Assembly (NCBI GenBank): GCA_029207755.1 | Contig: JARCOQ010000006.1 | Coordinates: 19,442,890 to 19,506,889 of the forward strand | DNA length: 64,000 nt | Direction: 5' to 3' | Source of the DNA: Chamaea fasciata | Lineage: Eukaryota > Chordata > Aves > Passeriformes > Sylviidae | Part shown: one piece after another, positions 14,266 through 27,404 of the stretch | Layout: the number at the start of each line of letters is the position of its first letter | How positions within the stretch are numbered: the stretch's first letter is position 1 | Made by a program: the position numbers and the translations under genes | The notes under the pieces: generated by a model | The model's database searches: none | Told to the model about the DNA's origin: nothing | What the model saw: only the letters and a program-made list of their open reading frames with translations

Positions 14266-17200
14266 TTTTCTTTTTCAATGCATTTTGGTATGAACTCAGT
14301 TAGGACTACTACTGAATTTATTCAAATTTTCTCTCTCTGATCACTCTTTGCAACCCACAGGAAATATGCAGTATGCCACCTTGCAACAAAGATTCAGGGA
14401 CATTATTTCCTTAATTCAATTGAAAATTATACAGTTGCAAAACTGTAAGGTAAGTTGAATTTTACTGCTTTTTTATATCTTTGAGATGGTAGCATCATAT
14501 CAATTGATAGTGATAATAAATAAATAAATAAAAAGAAAAAATATTGTATTATAATTCTCTATTAAAAATTTAAACTGTGAAGCTTAATGAGAAAAAAAAA
14601 AGAATGCTCTTAGGATGCAATTTCAATGTTAAGTAGAGTAATAATTTATATTTTGCAATGACTGCAACTTTTTTTTTGATGTAGAAGGGTTGTTGTTTTT
14701 CTCAAGTCCCTTCTACTGCTGAGGAACATGAAATATCAGACTTTTTGCAGTATCCATATTGAAGTTTAATAAATAAAACAATAGAAAGAAATATCCAGCC
14801 ATTTCATTTATCTTTTTTAAGAAAACTTCAACAGACATCAATGCTCAGATAAAACTCTTGCAAGTGCTTTTATTTCATTAGTATGTTAATAGAAGCTTTT
14901 TTTATAAGATTCTTTTTTAATGTCTGCTTTATATTTGAGGATGATTCCTACAAAAATTTTATTCAAGCATGAGGTGGAAAAATTACTGACAATTTTCTTC
15001 TGCAATCTCCTGCATTTTTTAATCTGTAGATTAAAATTCAACAGCTGCTCTAATGGAAGTATATGCCTTACTTCACAAAACCTACCTAAAATATTCATTC
15101 AGCATTGGATCTTACCAGTGTTTCTGAAGAATGTGCAGAGAATGGAACTGTTGCCTTCTTTATTCCTTGTATTTCTTCTTCTTCATAAAACCAATGTGTT
15201 TTCACTTGGAAATAAAAAAAATAATCACGGGGCAGGTTAAGATGGCCAAGCAGTCATTAGGTCTTGTGGGCAGACTCAAAAATAAAAGTGATCTCTAAAA
15301 TAATTAATCCCTTTTTGTAATTGTCAAAAAATTCTGATCTTGTGTTTTTTGAGAAATTTAAGAAAATATTACCTGATGGGTTTTCTGGTTTTTTTCTTAA
15401 TTTTGAGGTTTCCCCACACCTTCTTTTTAAAAGTATTTCTGAATTAATGTTTTGGGAAGCAGTAGTGTTTTTTCAAAGCTGATCAGAGTTAACAAAAATG
15501 CAATAGTTTCAGTGACCCTGGACTTAGGACAACAGTGGAAGTGATTTTCAAGTCTTATTCAGGGTTATTTCTCACCTGAAGCTGAGATTATGTGAAAATG
15601 TAGGTAACCATGGAAAAATAGCCCAGCAAGAAACGTTTGATTTTTATAATGAACATTATTAAAAAAATACATTTTTTAGGGAATTCAAAGCATGGTTTTA
15701 TTCTCTAAAATATATAAAACACATAATAGCCTGTTGTTAGTTGCTTGGCAAGAATATATTTGATTTTCTGTGGAATATCATATTGATGTATTAATTACAA
15801 AAAATTAGAAGTTGAAAAACACTTGACTTCTTTAATTTTAAAAAAACAAAACCAAACACTGTCAATATTATTGGAAATTTGGCAACAGCTGTTACTGAAT
15901 CCGAAGGCAAAAAGTTATATAATCTTCAGTGATATATGGTATAATTAAGACACTCTTATGCTCAGTGTTTCTTGCTTTTATTTTTAATACTTTTCCCAAA
16001 ATGTTAATTCCTTAAAAGAAGGAAGCAGGAAAGGGTTTGCATTCTTTACTTGACAAGAAGAACCACAGCAGAGAAAATGTGGAGAAGAAGCTGAATAGTT
16101 AATCTTCTACATGCAGGTTTGAAAACTGCCGTTCTGTTCCCAAGCATGTTGTATTTATTTTGTGTGTGTTGTATTTCATTTATTCATGAATATTACCACT
16201 GCTTTTTACAGGCCACAGGTGGTGTATTGAGATTGCAAGGCCTCAGGATGAAGGTTTGCCAGGCTTGCTCTGTTTGTATTTGTTTTAATGTGCCTGGTGA
16301 TGTGCCTTGTTTTCCTTGACCCTGGAGGGGCTGGGGAAGGTTGACCATAACACCAGATAAAGGCATAGACATTTCATAGGATATATGTAACAGTTTTAAC
16401 TGTGGCATTATTAATGATATTTTGTCTTTCCTTTATTTTTCTTTTTTTTTTTTTTTTCTGTAACAGCTGCATCTTGACTAATAGTAATTCTACAATTCAA
16501 TCATTAAGTTTTCAAGAATATTAAATTGTCTTCATATGTTTATCTCTTCCTCCTTTATCCATAAGAAAATTTTGAACATATAACCGAAGCCTAAACTTCT
16601 GCAACACATTCTTTCTCTGATGAAATAACGTAAGTTCAATCTCCCACTATTAGAATTCATACCAGTTTCATGGAATTCTTAAATGTTCAGACAGCCAAAA
16701 GGTGATTCTGAATTAACTTGCCTCTGTACAATAACTTTGCCTCTATCATGCCTGTACATGTTTCTTGCTGGGTAATAACAGAAGTTCCATTGCTTCTTTC
16801 TCCATAGTTTCTTTGCTTCTTTTTAAATTTTTTTTCCAGAAGTATTTTTAAAAAAATAAAAGTAAAAGTGAAATTTCTTTCTGATTTGCATGAATAAAAG
16901 ATAAAATATGACAACTGATATCTTCACCTCTTTTCACTGTTTATGTAATTAATCAGTCAGTTGTATACATGTAATTCCAATGTCTAAAATGTCTACATTG
17001 CTTGCATATATTTATCATTAAAAATGGGGTGTGTATTAGCAGAACATTAATTAAGTAATGGTTTATTCTATGATGAATGGTCAAGTGTGGTGTGACCGAG
17101 GTTTTTGAAATACAAATTTACCTTAGTATAAGTTGTGTGTTATTTCATCAATATTGCAAATTATCTTTTAAAAAGTTCTTCCCTCTCTTGGTGCTAAACA

Positions 17201-18612
17201 TGTTGAGCTAATAGTGACTTCTGAAAAGGCAGGAGTAGTACCGTCAGAAAAAATCTGCCACTTTGGCATCACAGTCTCTCATAGTACTGATGACAAACCA
17301 TGCAGAGAACAGCCAAGGTGGACTCAGACGGGGAGGTGAAACCAGAATTCCAGAATGAGGGAGGTATCTTACTGCAAGCACAAAAGTAAATCTTGTGCAC
17401 TTGACTCTTTACTACTGCTCTCTCTGGGTGTAAAACTCTACACAACTTCTAGTACATCCATACCACTTAACCAGTTCCATGCCATTAGGCTTTCTGTCTG
17501 ACTTAAAGTAAATCCAGATGATAAGATTTCAAATATCACTGCCTTAGAGTGGTGGAACAATATTGCTGAAAATTAATACTGGATTGGACGGTGGCTAAAC
17601 CATTACCCAGATTGATATTTTCTGAAACTGACTGAACAGTGCTAGTTGAAATGTGAAAACATTAACATTAGAAGAAAATACTGGAAATTTGGGACTGGAT
17701 GCTGTCTGGGAGCAGTCCAAGCTGTGTGAAAATCCAGCCTGTTCTGTGGCAAGGTTCTCTCAAGGGTGCTGAGGAAAGACTAAGGAAACAGCTCCAACAG
17801 TCCAAGTGCTGACGGAGCCACTGAAACTCAAATCTCACATGCAACATCATGTGGAGACTCCACTAAGACAGCTTTAATTTAATGGCTGTTATCGTCACCC
17901 AAACTTTTAATAAGTAATGAACTTGACATGTAGGCAAAAATTGTGAGATATTGCATTGTAGACTGAAGATGTTTTAAGGCAAGGAAAGTAACTACAATTA
18001 ATTTATTCCATCTGCGTAGATAATTTTAGCTGTATTTATCAATATTCGGTAGTCTTCCCTATGTTTTGATTTTGATAAGGAGTATTTGTTATTCTCTTCA
18101 AAATGGCTGTCACAGAATGTGACTTAAGAAAATATCAGTTTTTTCATAGCTAAGTGTTGCATAAAGTCTAGATTAAATAAGAGACAAATGTCAAGTACTT
18201 TTCCTGGTCCTATTTTTTGTTAAGAGAAAACATATGTGAAAGAAACACCATCACCTGAACACCACAAAGATTCATGACAAAAACATTTTTGAAATAGTTG
18301 TAACTGTAGAAAAGTGTCTATTGAGGAATTTCTGTAGCTAAACTAGGCTAAGTATGAAGATTTTATCAAAGTTTCTTTTTGCTTCTCAGAGGCAAACTTG
18401 AAATAAGGATAATTTTCTCAATCTAGTTCCCTCCCCTTTATATATAGTGATAGACAATTTAAAAGGCATGAGGAATATGCAGGCACAAAACACACAACTG
18501 AATTAAATCAGATTTAGGCTTTATAGGAAAAACATTTAGAAATGGGAAGTTGGAGTTAAAGAATTGAAAAATAATGAGAAGTTTTGGAGTTTTTTTTCAA
18601 CAGTGCTTTTTT
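14266..18612. other. Unique AT-rich noncoding DNA
   Basis: No gene is recognised. It contains an (AAAT)n scrap at about 14517-14532 and a T17 run at 16442-16458. It also has a slightly GC-richer patch at about 17250-17860 that I cannot assign. Confidence 0.55.
16442..16458. repeat. T17 homopolymer
   Basis: Seventeen consecutive T residues are followed by ctgtaacag. The resemblance to a splice acceptor is superficial, because stop codons follow immediately. Confidence 0.9.
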
Positions 18613-18668
18613 ATCCATCCATCCATCCATCCATCCATCCATCCATCCATCCATCCATCCATCCATCC
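18613..18668. repeat. (ATCC)14 tetranucleotide microsatellite
   Basis: Fourteen uninterrupted copies of ATCC (56 bp) are visible. The run of His-Pro-Ser-Ile in the plus-strand open frame at 18574-18792 is simply the translation of this repeat. The long pure array suggests the locus is likely polymorphic. Confidence 0.98.
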
Positions 18669-21600
18669 AACTATTAAAAAGCTTGCCTCTTTGATCTTGA
18701 GAGCTACAGTATCTCTATGCTTATATAGTATATTAATGCTTCCCTTTTGTACTATACAAGCACGCAAATGCTATGAACCAACATATAACTAATTATGTTT
18801 ATTTTACTTTATTTTATGGTAGCAAAGAACATTGCACAGATGGTTTATAAAGTTTAATTAATAAAATATGACAAAGTGTGTACTCTTATGTAACAACTCA
18901 TGCTAGTGTGAATTGTTTGGGTTAGGACTATTTTGGTTTTAAATAAAGATTTCCTGAGGTCTTTTCTGTAATGTCTGTTTTATACTAATTTATTTCTTTT
19001 AGTATGTAGTGTCTGGTATAGCCAAAGCAATTATTCTGACATTGATGAATTCTGTACTAGCAAATTCCTTCATGTTTTCAACTTATATCTGAAGTGAATT
19101 CGAGCTACATCTAGATAGCTGAAATTTGTCTGAAACCTATGACTTTGTTATTGGAGGATTTTTTATATATTTAAGAGACTTTACCTGTTTTAGAATAAAA
19201 CATTTCATTTCATTTAAGAAAAGTGGTTGGTTTGATTCATAATAATCACTTTGCTACACTAACAAATGGTATTTATTTGTAATAAGCAAACTCCAAATAA
19301 GATTTTTTTTAGGTGTGCAAACTTCAAATGAACTAGTTTTTTCCTTGTGGCATAATATTTTGAAGCTTTTTTTATCTCAATCAATTTCCTTTAAATATTC
19401 TCTGCAAGAACTTTTGACCAAACGCCATTTTGTTGAAACATTAAAGCAGAACCAGATTATTTGATCTTCTGCAACATTACAAAATGTTATTCACAGAGTT
19501 GTCAAAAAACAAAAAAATATCTGAATGTATGTAACTTATGCCCCAAATTTGATTTAGGAAATTAAGGAAATCTTGAAATACTAAGAGAGGGTCAGATCCA
19601 GATTAAACAGCTGAATATCAGGATTTAAAAATGAAAATTTTACCTCTGAAAAGATTGGATTACCAATATCACTCTAAGACATAGGAAGTAAAAACTACTC
19701 TTTCACTACTATAAATGTGCTAATCTTAAGTCAATTGTTGTAGTACCTCCAAATCAAATAGACAGCTGCCAAATACTTCAAGTAGAAGGTGTCTTGGAAA
19801 AGAAATGTATGTTCAAAAACTGTATTTCATCAGAAGCCTAGCATATGTTCACTGACATAAAAGAGGTTGCACTAAATGACTAGACATCTTAACACTAAGC
19901 TAGATTTAGTGCCAGAGACTCAGAAGACATTACAAATCAAGACAAGGATCTAAGCCAGGTACCAGCAAGGATCTTTCAGTAACATGGTAATATAATATGA
20001 GTTTAAAGAAAGCTTGCACTACATGTTAGAAAAGCAGTATACCTTGGTTTGTGGTTTGACTGGCCTTCAAACTCAAATCATGTTGCACAGAGACATGTCT
20101 CAGGGAAATCTTTCAGAAAATGGGTCTGAGAAACAAATGGTTCTTCCCTGACTGTACCTCATGTAGTCATTTATGGCAAGAGCCCTCAAAACACTTTAGC
20201 ATCTGTTTAATGTCAAGTATGTAGGCAAGCTACTTGACACAGTATGTTTAGGCTTATAATAAGATTGCAGAAATTACTGTAAAATCAGACTACAGTGCTG
20301 ATTTATGGATGAATGCTAAGTTATGATAATTGAACTGAGATATAAAAGTGTTCTTTACATAGAGAACTATTGTTTTGTATCTTTGTTTCACTGTATGGTG
20401 AGTTTCAGGTTCTAATGGACTGGCTCTAGCAGGTGAAGCCAAGGACCTACTGAGATCAGAATAATGGTCACAAGTGCACATCCACAGCAGAACGAGCATA
20501 GTGGAATTTTGAATGACGCTGCTTCACTTAATGATGTCTTGTTGACTAGTTATTCAGTGTAGGATATGCCTGACATAGAATTGCTTCTGAATTTTCAGTA
20601 ACTCTCTTCCATTTGTTTTCCTACTCTTATCATAATCTTATGTAGGATTCTAACTATACATTAAGCAAACATCAGGCATGATTGATGAATGTTATCCTCT
20701 TTCATTCCTAATTTGTTATCCTCTTTCATTCCTAATTTTTAACTGACTCTTTTAAATTAACTTGTTAAAAAAGATTAATTTATCTGCTTTATCCCCAGCA
20801 TTAAATAATAAATAAATACATTCTTAAGTAAATTATCTAATGGGATTTGTTCTCACTGTAGACCAGAGTGCTACAAATATGACTCTGTTTAATCTCTCTA
20901 CAGTTTAGTTTCTATCCCAAAGCTAATATGTGGAAACAGGCTTTTAATCTGGACACCTTAATTTAACAGATCTTTCAGACCAGAATTATTTCTCTTGTGG
21001 TCTGCTTAGAGTAGTTAAAAATGTTCTCTCCTCTCTTAAGCTTATCACAAATGCAAAGGGACTGAGAAAAAAGGGGGGTGGTGAGGGCTGGAGAATGAAG
21101 GTCTCCAGCTGCTGTTTTAGTTTGCAGTAGTGATTTTACATCCTTTCTTGAGGTCCAGCAACTGCTATAGTATAACCATTCATTCAGAGCATTCACATAC
21201 ACACATACAACTTACATCTCACTGACCATTCTACTGACCCTGTCTGGCCACTTGCCACCCCACATTCTAGTAAAAAAAATCCCCAGAAATGATACCTCTG
21301 TCAACACATGGCCTAACACATGGCCTTGGGCACTTCGTAATGATGTCAGGGTACTTTGAATCCTGTTTCATGTAAAATATATCCCTCAGGAGTTATTTTG
21401 TTCCCATGTCTTTCATTAAAGCTGTCAATCTAAGATTTTTTTAATAATATTAAGAATGGCCATTACCATTTTTTAAAATATTCATAAGATCTGCAATTTA
21501 TGTGTGATATCAATGTAGAAAATATTAACATTTATAAAGATTACTCAGTCATTTTCTGAATAAGTTCAACTGTTTCCATAAATTACAACACAGTATTTAT

Positions 21601-21864
21601 TTTATACAATTTTGTCAAAATTACTCTGAATAATTTACTCTTCTCATAGTATTTTCTATATTTAGTATTTCATTAAGTATAAATCAATATGTACATTTAT
21701 ATCTAAAATTGGAGCAGAGCTTTTGCACACAGAACTATTTTGAATACTGCCTGCATGCATAATAGCCAGGAATACGAGCTCATTAAAATGTTGAACCTGT
21801 GGTTAAGCAAGGAATATTCTCCATTCTTAAAATGTAAAGTATTCTGAGGAAAACATTTTCATCA
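18669..21864. other. Unique AT-rich noncoding DNA
   Basis: No gene or transposon is recognised. It contains a perfect 24-bp tandem duplication at 20691-20738. Open frames are all under 80 codons and featureless. Confidence 0.6.
20691..20738. repeat. Perfect 24-bp tandem duplication
   Basis: Two identical adjacent copies, each beginning gttatcctctttcattc, occupy 20691-20714 and 20715-20738. The absence of any mismatch suggests a recent duplication relative to the surrounding diverged repeats. Confidence 0.95.
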
Positions 21865-22062
21865 AATCATAGAACGCTTTGGGTTGAAAAGCAGATTAAA
21901 AAATCATCTAGTTCCAAACCCCTGCCATGGACAGGGGCACTTTCTACTTGACCAGTTTGTTCAAAGCCCCATCCAACCTGGTCTTAAACATTTCCATGTA
22001 TGGGGCAGACACAGCTACTCTAGTCAATCTGTTCCAGTGCCTCACCACCCTCAACCATTCTG
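21865..22062 (-). mobile_element. CR1 LINE 3' fragment
   Basis: This is the antisense of a CR1 3' end. It opens with 'atcatagaacgctttgggttg' (decayed tail), then 'aaaaaatcatctagttccaaacccctgccatggacaggggca', 'agccccatccaacctgg' and 'ctgttccagtgcctcaccaccct'. The element points left, with its 3' tail at 21865, and is 5'-truncated at about 22062. No coding sequence is retained. The 115-codon open frame at 21884-22231 runs through it and is not a gene. Confidence 0.9.
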
Positions 22063-24477
22063 GGAATCTGTGATTCAGCAAGGGGTGAAAATAATTAAGA
22101 ACAACATCTTTCACAGCAGCTCATATATAGAGTGGTTAGTACAAAGAGAGATTTTCTCATTATTTCCTCTAAGTGAGGACCTGATGAGACTAATTCATGG
22201 GTTTTGGGGATTTTTGATCATCTCTACATAATTCAATTTCTTGTCTCAAGCAAATGATTGTCCCAATGCTTTTCTTTCACACATAACATTGTGGTTAACT
22301 TCTCAATGACCTACATTTAATCAGCCATTGCTTTCTTGAGGCTAAAGATTTCTTCTGATGGTATCTACATCGGATGTAGACATCTTTTGGCTATCTTGAG
22401 ACATTTTTTCATTTTGAGACATTTTCTATCTCCTGCTTTTGTCAGTGTAAGTATGTAAGGTCTCTCGTTATCTCCAGCACACCCACTATTTAAGACCCCT
22501 TGTCTAATCACTTCTATCTTTCAATGCAAAGCAGTCCTTATATTCTCATAGAGAGTTGTTTCCTTCTATTGAGATACACTGGTTTCACCATCACACTTTT
22601 TTTCTCCTAAAGTTCTAAGTTATTTTCTTAATTTCCCAGTGCCTCTATCCCTTCAGCTTACAGAATACAAAATAAGAACATAATTTTGTTGTGTTGCTAA
22701 GGTTAGTCTCTGTATATCTAGGTCACCTGGTGAAACCACTATGACAACATTTACACTTGGAGATCATGTCTGTACGTGCTGATCCGTGAAAGTAATTCAA
22801 AGTACAGTTACATGCCCAGTTTACCAGAATTACTGGTAAAGCATGATCATATATCAAACATTTGATGTAGGCATGGACCTTGCAGATGACACTGCATTCC
22901 AATAGGCTTTTAGCTAGCTGCTAGCTTTTCCTGTTGCAAAGGATAGAAATTCCTGGAAAACTAGAATTTGGTTTGAAGATCCCTGCAGCTCTTACATTCT
23001 GCTTTCAAGGTAAAAGGTTTTCACAGTAAGCAGCTGTATCTGGTTTGTTTGTCAGTAGCCTTCTATTTACACAGGCACAGCAGTGATATTAGAATTTTAG
23101 AGATGATATTTTGGGTTTAGCATAAGAAGCCTAGGGATAAACTATATTTTTGCTTTAGCATTCATTAAGCTCAAAAATTAGCAGTCCGCACTTAGTTTGG
23201 ATATAATATTTTTGTTGTCAGTCACTTTAATGGAATTTCCTAACAGTACCTGCTGCACTTCCAGATACATTGTCTGACTGCAAGTTCCACAGGGTGACTT
23301 GGTTCATGAGAAGAACTGAAATGAGCAGCATATTGAAAATGTTGCAGAACTGTACTATTTCAGCCTAGAAAAAGTCTATTTCTGTATGTCTCTGATGAGA
23401 TATTTCATTGTGTCATATGCCACAAGATGAACATTTCTACTGTATCACTCCCAGATTCTTATTATGGTCAAAAGGAATACGACATATGTATGGAGGGAAA
23501 GATTTAAAATTACCCTACTCTTAACAATCGAATCAAAACACACCACATGTAATATCTAGTTACAACAATACTAATACTCAATGCCCAAATAAATAGTAAG
23601 AAAATCCTAGTTAATTGCCACCTATAATGCCTGTAAAAGAAGTTATTCTGTCTACCTTCTATGGTATTTATTATGTTATGGCTTCCAATGTTCCTGTGAA
23701 TGACAAAATTAATGATTTTTCTCAAGAGTAGAGGGATTGTAAGAAGTATTCAATGACCTCAGCTATTTGGTGGGAAAACCATGATGTTTATGTTTTCTTT
23801 CTTAACAATAGAGTCCACTTAGGTATACTTCTCTATGCTCCAAGTGGACTGCAAGTCTGTTACTTTCCAAGTGATTCCCATATTTTTAGGTAGTTCCACA
23901 ACAGCCCACCCTAAATGAATTGACAAAAGGACAATTCTTTGTTGTGTAGTGACTTCCTCACTTGGTTAGGCTTGACCACAGGAGCTGTTGTTTTCTGAAA
24001 ATAGGTGAAAATCAACTCAGACCAAGGCAGGCCTGGGTGAAACAGAGACCCTGTTCTGTCATGTCATAATAAAATTTAACTCCCGTTCTACTACTGGCAA
24101 AATCTTATTTACTAGGATATACTGCATCTTCCAAGTATTGACTGTAATTTAATTGGTAACTGATCAGGTTGCGTGCAACTACATCCAGGAAATTAGAAAC
24201 TATAAGAAAGTTATAATAATGGCTTCAGAATATCCCAATACTGTTATCCTTTTCCTGATGTCCACTAAAGCATATCCAGCTCAGTGTATCTGGGAACCAT
24301 AACCAGGTATAGTATATATCCAGGGTATTCCAGCATATTTCCCATACAGTATTATTATATAGATGGAGCTATTACTGAATTCACTCATGCTAATATATAG
24401 ACTTTTCAAGATGTAAGTACAAGGTCCAATGGAACAAGTCTTTCTGAAGATCAATACCTCCTTGAATGAATAGAATT
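22063..24477. other. Unique AT-rich noncoding DNA
   Basis: No gene or transposon is recognised. A small perfect palindrome (8-bp arms, one-base spacer) lies near 22364-22380, around 'tctacatcggatgtaga'. Open frames are short and without domains. Confidence 0.55.
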
Positions 24478-24925
24478 AACAGAATCACAAAATATCATCA
24501 GTTGAAAGACACCCACAAGGATCATCCAGTCCAATACCTGGCCTGCACAGGAAAGTCCCAAGAATCACACCATGTGTCTGAGACATTGTCCAAACATTTC
24601 TTGAACTCTGTTATTTTTGTTGCTGTGACCACTTCCCTGGAGAGCCTGTTCCAGTTCCCAGCCACCCTCTGGGTGAAGAAACTTTGTCTTATATCTAACC
24701 CAAATCTCCCCTGACACAACTTCAGGCCATTCTCTTGGGTTCTGTCACTGGTCACCACAGAGAAGAGATTAGTGCCTGCCCCTCCTCTTCCCCTCACAAT
24801 AAAGTCATAACTGCAATGAGGTCTCCCCTCAGTCTCCTCTTCTCCAGGATGAACTGACCAAGAGACCTCAGCTGCTCCTCACATGGCTTCTTCTCTGCAA
24901 GGCTCTGATACAGTACAGCAGTTTG
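24478..24925 (-). mobile_element. CR1 LINE 3' fragment (about 450 bp)
   Basis: This is a long antisense CR1 3' end: decayed tail 'cagaatcacaaaat', 'ggatcatccagtccaa', 'gaccacttccctggagagcctgttcca', 'ccctctgggtgaagaaa', 'tctcccctgacacaacttcaggccattctcttgg' and 'gaggtctcccctcagtctcctcttctccagg', ending near 'agctgctcctcacatgg...ctctgcaag'. It is 5'-truncated. The 91-codon minus-strand frame at 24522-24797 and the 82-codon plus-strand frame at 24466-24714 are carried by this repeat. Confidence 0.95.
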
Positions 24926-27298
24926 ACAGAGCAAGGAGGAGGCACCATCAAAAAGCCATGAGTGAAATTCTATGGGGTGGCTATAATAAAAACACAAATA
25001 TAGCTGGTTAGTCCTTTGACAAACTACAAAATGACATGGAAGTTTTAGTGGAGATCATTGATTCTAGTTATCTTATTGCTTATGGATTTTATCTGTACCC
25101 TTGGTATTCTTGAGCCAATAAGGTTGTTACTGTGTCTACTCAAACTACGGCCAGGGTAAACTTGTTCTAGCAGTTATCTCATCTATTAGATTCCCAATTT
25201 CTAGCTGTTAGCCTTTTCCATTGATAGCATAATCTCCCATCTCCCTTGCTAAAAATCATTTGAAAGTCCTTCACGTTAAAACTCTCTAACATATTACATC
25301 TGGAACTTTGCTTTCTCTCTGTCACTATGGCCTTTTCTTCTGCTTTATTTTTGCCTTTAAAAGCCATGATAGATCTTATCTTACTATACTGTGGTATTAG
25401 ATAGCTTAGATAGATGTTACTTACTATTGAAAACTCTCAATTCTTTTGATTAATCTTTAAAAAAAGAAAAAAAAAACTACTTTCAACGTCTCCAGAAATA
25501 GCTGCCAATAAATATTCAAATTCTGAAAAGACCACACTGCTTGTAATGACTTTAACAGTTTGGTCTCTATTTATCGAGAAGAGATTAAAGGGTGACTGGA
25601 TGTCAGTCAATTTTATGTAGCTCAATTTTTGGCCACTTTTAATTGATTGAGGATTTTTTTCTTTTTTAGGATATGGAAATGAGGCAAGTTCACATTCAAA
25701 ACAATCATGCTATTAAAAATTAGCATAATTAAGTATTCAAACAATCTGAGTAATAATGTGATGTTTTCCACAATTTTTAATCTTCAATTTCTGATTCAGG
25801 GTGCCTTGAGAGAATCATTTTAATTCAACCAAAAATTCTAATCTTGAAAAAATATGTTCAAAACTTTTTTAAAATTTTTATACCAGAGCAGATTATTCTT
25901 TCTTATGCTGATACCTAAAAGTGCTAAACCATGAAAAGTAAAATCATAAATGATAATTCTTGTATTTGAAGTTGGTCTCAGTTTAGACCTTCTATCTAAT
26001 TAAATCTGATACTTTAAGCTCTCTAACTTAACAGATGGCTTCCCATCACCCTAAAATGTTAATATTTCATGTAATGTTCGGCATTAATATATAATATTTC
26101 AGTATTAGAACATGAGCAGTTTTATTTTACCTCATTTGGGATTTCAGCTTTCAGAAAACTTGAGGTTTTCATTAAGGAGATTATTTGTTTATATGTTTAT
26201 AAAAGATGGAAATTCATTTATCAGAATTTCTTATTAAATGCTTTCTAAAAGTAAAAAGCTGACTGATAGCAGGTAACGTGCCTGAAAAATGAAGAAAAAC
26301 TTTTTAGAGTAAAGGATAATAAGACACATAAAATAAATCTAAAATATGCATATTTCTCCTGTCTTCAACCAGCTGTAACACGCAGAGATCTTAAATAATA
26401 ACAACAGGTAAAATTATGGCACACATTTTACCTTGCATAAACCCCACTAAACCACTTACAAAACTTCCTTAATTCAAGAAACTTGGGATTTCATCCCATT
26501 TTTGACTTTTTCGGTACCGCTTCCTTAAAAAAGAGTTACCAGAAGGAAGCGGAAATTAAATTCAGAATAAAATATAAAAGAAAATAAAGTAAGAAAAGTC
26601 TTAGTTATGCTAATGGTATAATATTTTTCCAGTCACTATTGTTGCAACATTCAGAAGAAAAAGTAAAACAAACAAGCAAAACACAGACTCATCAAACTAT
26701 AAATGATATTATCTGCCATGACTACAATGCTTTGCAACAATTCAATAACATGCTTATTTCATTTATTACTTGTGGTGGTCATACCTTAAACCTTTTAGTT
26801 TAGAATGAAAATTTTTAAGGTTGTTATAAAACATTCTTGTTGTTCCTGGAAGGGCTAAATTCTTTAATATATAAAGGAAATAATAATTTATTTAATGTAG
26901 TTAAAAGGAACAACAAAAACAAAGACCAAAGAACGTGTTGCATATACTAACTACATTCTGCCTAACAAAGAAATCTCTCCATGTTGCTACCGTGTTATTT
27001 CTATGTAGATTCATAAACCCATTACCAGCCATTAATTATGTATTTATTTAAGCAATTACCCATGGAAGTGGCTTTACTGTCAGAGATGTGATGTATAACC
27101 TAAAAGTCAGTTGGTTAACAAGGAACAGGAAGTTCTTTCTAACCAGGACAGGTATTTTGCAGGCAGCGTCACTGATTACCCTCATAAGTTGTTACATGAT
27201 GATTCTGCATCCAGAAATTTTGCTGGTTTTCCTCTCTCCCTAGCCACAAGAGAAAGAAGTCCTTTTCTTTTTCTAACTGCCTGTACTATTTATGATGG
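24926..27298. other. Unique AT-rich noncoding DNA
   Basis: No gene or transposon is recognised. The sequence is strongly AT-rich, especially 25640-26900, with many short A and T runs and no open frame above about 65 codons. Confidence 0.6.
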
Positions 27299-27404
27299 AA
27301 TCATAGAAAGGTTTGGGTTGGAAGGAACTTCTGAAGATCATTTAGTCCAGTATCCCTGACATGGGAGGGGACATAACTGGACTAGAACTTTGTTCAAAGA
27401 CAGT
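27299..27404 (-). mobile_element. CR1 LINE 3'-end remnant
   Basis: The antisense CR1 end reads 'aatcatagaaaggtttgggttggaaggaactt...agatcatttagtccag', followed by a decayed 'ccctgacatgggaggggaca' block. Only about 105 bp remain. The tail is at the left, so the element is on the minus strand. Confidence 0.88.

Noticed and set aside
16442..16468. Splice-acceptor-like T17...taacag
   Set aside because: All downstream continuations hit stop codons quickly, and no exon-like sequence follows.
18574..18792. Open frame with repeated His-Pro-Ser-Ile
   Set aside because: The repeat is the translation of the (ATCC)14 microsatellite.
21884..22231. 115-codon open frame
   Set aside because: The first half is antisense CR1, and the remainder is unique AT-rich sequence without a domain.
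24522..24797. 91-codon minus-strand open frame
   Set aside because: It lies wholly in the CR1 3' untranslated fragment. Similar frames recur wherever this repeat occurs.
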